Below are positions 4,949 through 8,028 of a stretch of 8,028 bases of DNA, in pieces (the first letter of the stretch is position 1; each line of letters opens with the position of its first letter). Below the pieces are notes generated by a model. That model was given only the letters and a program-made list of their open reading frames with translations, was not told where the DNA came from and searched no databases. The stretch lies in assembly GCA_019420545.1 (NCBI GenBank), contig JAHZGZ010000194.1, forward strand, positions 1-8,028, in the 5' to 3' direction. The stretch comes from Bacteroidales bacterium. Lineage in GTDB: Bacteria; Bacteroidota; Bacteroidia; Bacteroidales; Muribaculaceae. The translations under genes and the position numbers were made by a program.

Positions 4949-7003
4949 ATGAAAAAGAACTTTACACGTGCATCGATGCTCGCCGTTATGGCAGCTCTCG
5001 CAGTGGGAAGCCTTTCGGCAAAGGACGTTTATCTGTCGCCCGACGGTGACGATGCCAACGACGGTCTCTCCGCCGCAACTCCCCGTAAGACCCTCACCAA
5101 CCTGACTTCGATACTCGAGACAGGTGATGTTGTAAACATCTCCGGTATTCTCAGCATGGCTAACGAATATGATCTCGCCGTGCTCAACAACAATCTCTCC
5201 AAAGGTCACTGCGGCCACTTCTATAAAGAAGGTAACCAGAACGGCTTCCAGCTCAAGATCGACGACGCCCGCTGGGCCAACATCACTTTCCGTGGTGTTG
5301 ATCCCGAAATGGACGGTTTTGACGGCGATAACGCATGGCGCTTCTTCGAACTCGGCCGTGAGACCAACTTCAGCAAATGGGTCAATCCCGAAAATACAGT
5401 TGAAAACGCATGGGTGCGTTTCGAGAACCTGTCTTTTAAGAATGGTGTCGCTCCTTCGGAAGGCGGTACATTCTACATCCACGACCATATCGTTGCCGAC
5501 TTCGACCACTGTGTTTTTGAAAACAATGGTTTCGACAAGACCCTTCTGAAACAGACTACTGAGGGTGCAAAGAAAGTATATGATGCCGGTGCATGTCAGG
5601 AACGTGGCGGTGCTATCCACTTCCAGTTCGGCGCGCTTAACATCACTAATTCGGTGTTTAAGTTAAATACAGCTCGTCGTGGTGGCGCTATCTGCCAAAC
5701 CGGTGGCGATCTGAAACTCGAAGACTGTCTGTTTGAGAACAACGGTTCTATGGCCATCGATCCTAATGGTGAAATAGCTTCAAGAAACATTGATGGCGGC
5801 GCTCTGTGCCTCTGGACACTCCACACTTCCACCAACTCAACAATCAATCGTTGCTCGTTTGTCGGCAATGCTTGTTGGAACAAGGGCGGTGCCATCTGGA
5901 TCCCCATCAATGTAGACGGTAGCCCCGACCGTATTGTCGACGCTACCATCACCAACTGCTACTTCGGCATGAACGATGCAGTATGGGAACATGGTGGTGC
6001 TATCGCTGTTGAAAATGCCGGTGCCCCCGACGGATTCAAGCACGTGTTCCTGAAAGTGGCAAACTGCCTCTTCAACAATAATACCGCAGGTTTCTACGGT
6101 CCGCAGATCTATTGGAAGGCCGGTAATAAGAACTCGCTCTTCTCGCTCACCCACTGCTCGATGATCGGCGGCGGGTGCAACGGTAACAGAGATGCGACCA
6201 ATGGCGGCCATGGTGCCAATATCTGCTTCGACGGCGCAGCCACACGTCCTACCAACGATATAACAGTTGAAATCTTCAACACCATAATGGAGGGCAATCA
6301 GGCTGGCAACGGTGACTACAGCGACATCTCGTTCCTGAACACCGAAGCCAAGAGCATAACCGACATGCATGTGGAGCACAGTGCGATCGCTGCAATAGCC
6401 GGAGATGAAAACAATACAGTAACTTCGGAAACCTCGGTTCTGAGATATGATCAGACTACCGCACCCTGCTATTCCGCAGGCGCAACTGAACTTGGTAGCG
6501 CTCTGATATACAATAATATGTCGTGGGGTGCCGCACCTGTTGATCCCGTCGGCCCCGCAGGAACTCTCGGCGACAAGCAGTACTACGTAAAGGCTGATAA
6601 GACAGTCAACATCACTGCTGATAAGACTTGGACAATCAAGGGATTTGATATCTCCGCCAGCGACATGCACGGCAAGCCCCGTGGCGAAAACGCTGTGATA
6701 GGTTCCAATGAGATCGATGAGAATACACTTATCGACTATTCCGAAGCTAACAAGGATCTTACCGAAGACTTCCCCATTTCCGGCATAGAGGATGTAACCG
6801 TTGAATCCGGCAAACTTCTTGTAAAGGTTGTAAATGGCGTTGTTACAGCAACTGAAACCGCTCGCTTTGTCGCTTACGCTCCTTGTGGCATGAAGGTGGC
6901 AGAGAGCCGTGGCTCGCTCGATCTCAATCAGCTTGCAGGCGGTGTATATCTGATCGCCGTAAGCGATGGTGCTGACTTTGCTGTGGTTAAGGTTGCTAAA
7001 TAG
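4949..7003 (+). CDS. Secreted right-handed beta-helix protein with Pmp-like repeats and C-terminal sorting domain
   Basis: 684 residues. A signal peptide (1-24, ending SLSA) precedes KDVYLSPDGDDANDGLSAATPRKTL, a motif typical of the first turn of pectate-lyase-like right-handed beta-helix proteins. From about 150 to 480 come helix coils with paired FxxN and GGA[IL] motifs: GGAI or GGAL at 220, 245, 283, 313 and 349; FxxN at 190, 237, 262, 304, 339 and 375. This is the repeat pair of chlamydial polymorphic membrane proteins and many Bacteroidetes adhesins. A GIEDV linker (612-616) leads to a C-terminal domain (VAYAPCGMKV, LDLNQLAGGVYLIAV, VVKVAK) resembling the type IX sorting domain. Likely role: a surface or released adhesin, or a polysaccharide-binding or -cleaving protein. 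No lyase catalytic residues could be assigned, so no enzymatic function is claimed. The start fits the signal peptide; the leader is A/T-rich without a Shine-Dalgarno sequence. It is probably transcribed alone. Confidence 0.93.
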   Translation: MKKNFTRASMLAVMAALAVGSLSAKDVYLSPDGDDANDGLSAATPRKTLTNLTSILETGDVVNISGILSMANEYDLAVLNNNLSKGHCGHFYKEGNQNGFQLKIDDARWANITFRGVDPEMDGFDGDNAWRFFELGRETNFSKWVNPENTVENAWVRFENLSFKNGVAPSEGGTFYIHDHIVADFDHCVFENNGFDKTLLKQTTEGAKKVYDAGACQERGGAIHFQFGALNITNSVFKLNTARRGGAICQTGGDLKLEDCLFENNGSMAIDPNGEIASRNIDGGALCLWTLHTSTNSTINRCSFVGNACWNKGGAIWIPINVDGSPDRIVDATITNCYFGMNDAVWEHGGAIAVENAGAPDGFKHVFLKVANCLFNNNTAGFYGPQIYWKAGNKNSLFSLTHCSMIGGGCNGNRDATNGGHGANICFDGAATRPTNDITVEIFNTIMEGNQAGNGDYSDISFLNTEAKSITDMHVEHSAIAAIAGDENNTVTSETSVLRYDQTTAPCYSAGATELGSALIYNNMSWGAAPVDPVGPAGTLGDKQYYVKADKTVNITADKTWTIKGFDISASDMHGKPRGENAVIGSNEIDENTLIDYSEANKDLTEDFPISGIEDVTVESGKLLVKVVNGVVTATETARFVAYAPCGMKVAESRGSLDLNQLAGGVYLIAVSDGADFAVVKVAK

Positions 7004-7051
7004 TCCCTGGCGCTTTCCGGTAACCGAAACGATTATTAGAAAATTCAGATC

Positions 7052-7088
7052 CCGGAGGGGATGTCCGATTGTAGGCTTCCCCCTCCGG
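7052..7088 (+). terminator. Probable terminator of the beta-helix gene
   Basis: CCGGAGGGG (7052-7060) and CCCCTCCGG (7080-7088) form a perfect, G+C-rich 9-bp stem around a 19-base loop. It starts 49 bases after the stop codon and is followed by the pyrimidine-rich CTTTCT. The T run is interrupted, so termination may be partial and some read-through into the receptor gene is possible. Confidence 0.6.
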
Positions 7089-7107
7089 CTTTCTCCCTCC
7101 TCACTTA

Positions 7108-7144
7108 TTGCGTATATATAATAAGGTATAGAAATATTACGCAA
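7108..7144. repeat. Inverted repeat TTGCGTA/TACGCAA upstream of the receptor gene
   Basis: Perfect 7-base arms (7108-7114 and 7138-7144) flank a 23-base, very A/T-rich spacer that can extend the pairing with one bulge. No T tract follows. It could be an operator for a dimeric regulator or an RNA hairpin. Its place between terminator and receptor gene favours a regulatory role, as inference. Confidence 0.4.
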
Positions 7145-7361
7145 CGTTCCGACAGGAAAAACACGGTTTCAGTCCGGCAACACTTTTAACACACCGGATA
7201 TAGGGTAAAAAAGATTGTTTTTTTGATTTTAGATTGCATAGTCTCTCCTACAATATACGGACACGGAGAATTGCGGCGACAAAGGTTGCCGGCCGCTCCA
7301 TCCGCCACCCCCTTTGAGATAAATATAACCTTAACTCATTACATAAACTCAGTACATAAGG
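7145..7361 (+). promoter_or_regulatory. Upstream region of the SusC-like gene
   Basis: No exact TAnnTTTG box was found. TTTG at 7222-7225, at the end of a seven-T run, could serve as a -33 element, with the A/T-rich stretch around 7249-7256 as a poor -7. The A6 (7207-7212) and T7 (7218-7224) runs could fold around GATTG. TCCGG/CCGGA also pair near 7170-7200. The leader end carries ATAACCTTAA (7325-7334) and AACTCAGTACA (7346-7356), both close to sequences before the gene at 3078. The phased TTAA array of the two preceding genes is absent. Confidence 0.3.
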
Positions 7362-8028
7362 ATGCGAATTTCATTCACACATCTGTCACGCCTCACGGCG
7401 TCGGCCGCTCTGCTGGTAACATCGTTTGCAGGGCTACCGGCTTGGGCACAGAGTCTGTCGCTCACCGGTACCGTCGTTGATCAGGAAGGTGAACCCGTTA
7501 TCGGTGCTACTGTCCATGTGGCCGGCACCAACCGCGTCACCTCGACCAACGTCGACGGTAAGTTCTCCATCAAGGCCGATAAGGGCGAAAAGCTCCAGAT
7601 CAGCTACGTAGGCTACCGTCGCCAGAATATCACGGTTAAAAATGCCAACGCGCTCAACGTGGTGCTTGTCAACGACCAGAACCAGCTCAACGAAGTGGTC
7701 GTTACGGCTCTCGGCATTACCCGCGACGCCAAGTCGCTCTCCTACGCGCGCCAGTCGATCGACACCGAGCCTCTTACCGAGGTGCGTGGCTCCAACCTCA
7801 TGGACATGCTTACCGGTAAGGCCGCAGGTATGCAGGTTATCTCAGGTGGCGGCCCCACAGCCTCTACCCGTATCGTGCTCCGTGGTGTCAACTCTCTTAC
7901 CGGCAACAACCAGCCGCTTATCGTAGTCGACGGTGTGCCCATCATCAACAACATGGGTGAGGACGGCGACCTCGACTTCGGCAACCCGGCCAACCTTATA
8001 AACCCCGACGAGATCGAGAACCTCGAGG
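7362..8028 (+). CDS. SusC/RagA-family TonB-linked outer membrane receptor (3' end cut by window edge)
   Basis: The first 222 residues of a protein that normally runs to about 1000. SusC-like proteins form the TonB-energised barrel that imports glycans or other large nutrients, capped by a SusD-like lipoprotein usually encoded next. Visible here: a signal peptide (about 1-30, ending PAWAQ); a carboxypeptidase-D-like regulatory domain (about 34-105) with TGTVVDQEGEPVIGATV and the SYVGYR turn; a TonB-box-like segment LNEVVVTALG (109-118); and the start of the plug domain, with DMLTGKAAGMQV, IVLRGVNSL and PLIVVDGVP. The ATG was chosen because the signal peptide starts directly behind it. Any SusD partner lies beyond the window. 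A terminator-like hairpin precedes it, so it probably begins its own operon. Substrate cannot be inferred. Confidence 0.95.
   Translation, partial: MRISFTHLSRLTASAALLVTSFAGLPAWAQSLSLTGTVVDQEGEPVIGATVHVAGTNRVTSTNVDGKFSIKADKGEKLQISYVGYRRQNITVKNANALNVVLVNDQNQLNEVVVTALGITRDAKSLSYARQSIDTEPLTEVRGSNLMDMLTGKAAGMQVISGGGPTASTRIVLRGVNSLTGNNQPLIVVDGVPIINNMGEDGDLDFGNPANLINPDEIENLE

Noticed and set aside
4943..5620. 225-codon open frame on the minus strand
   Set aside because: Antisense shadow of the start of the beta-helix gene, with no recognisable domain.
5837..7144. 435-codon open frame on the minus strand
   Set aside because: It lies antisense to the well-supported beta-helix protein gene. Its translation has no signal peptide, domain or ordered motifs; open antisense frames arise from the codon bias of the sense gene.

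Overview
The window looks like chromosomal DNA of a gut Bacteroidales, probably Muribaculaceae or a close relative; that family placement is inference. Pointers are a SusC/RagA-type TonB-dependent receptor with an N-terminal carboxypeptidase-D-like domain, secreted proteins ending in a type IX-like C-terminal sorting domain, Bacteroidetes-type -7 elements (TAnnTTTG), A/T-rich leaders without clear Shine-Dalgarno sequences, and a moderately G+C-rich genome.

Layout. Positions 1-2244 (minus strand) hold a two-component system: an OmpR/PhoB-family response regulator (1534-2244) followed by its sensor histidine kinase (1442 to beyond the left edge). A good -7 box and a helically phased TTAMA repeat array lie directly upstream of the regulator. 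Positions 2355-3077 have no convincing gene. They hold a -7-like box followed by a perfect 12-bp stem (candidate small RNA), an 85-bp GGACA-rich hairpin, three tandem 9-mers, another hairpin, and then the promoter and long leader of the next gene. Positions 3078-4358 (plus) encode a secreted protein with two apparently duplicated beta-sandwich modules and a C-terminal sorting domain, followed by a strong intrinsic terminator. After a G+C-rich gap with no gene, 4949-7003 (plus) encode a secreted right-handed beta-helix protein with Chlamydia-Pmp-like GGAI/FxxN repeats and a C-terminal sorting domain. After a terminator-like hairpin, the first 222 residues of a SusC-like receptor start at 7362 and run off the right edge.

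Main discovery candidate. The promoters of the two secreted-protein genes share an unusual architecture: four TTAA[GT][CT]G-type direct repeats spaced 11-12 bp, the last starting exactly 15 bp before a TAARTTTG -7 box, followed by a predicted 140-150-nt leader. This suggests one unknown multimeric activator controlling a small surface-protein regulon. In the first promoter the last repeat and the -7 box are separated by a run of nine G residues, which could make it phase-variable. The neighbouring two-component system is a possible but unproven regulator; its own promoter array has a different consensus and a 9-10 bp period.

All family assignments were made by reading the sequence; no database search was run.
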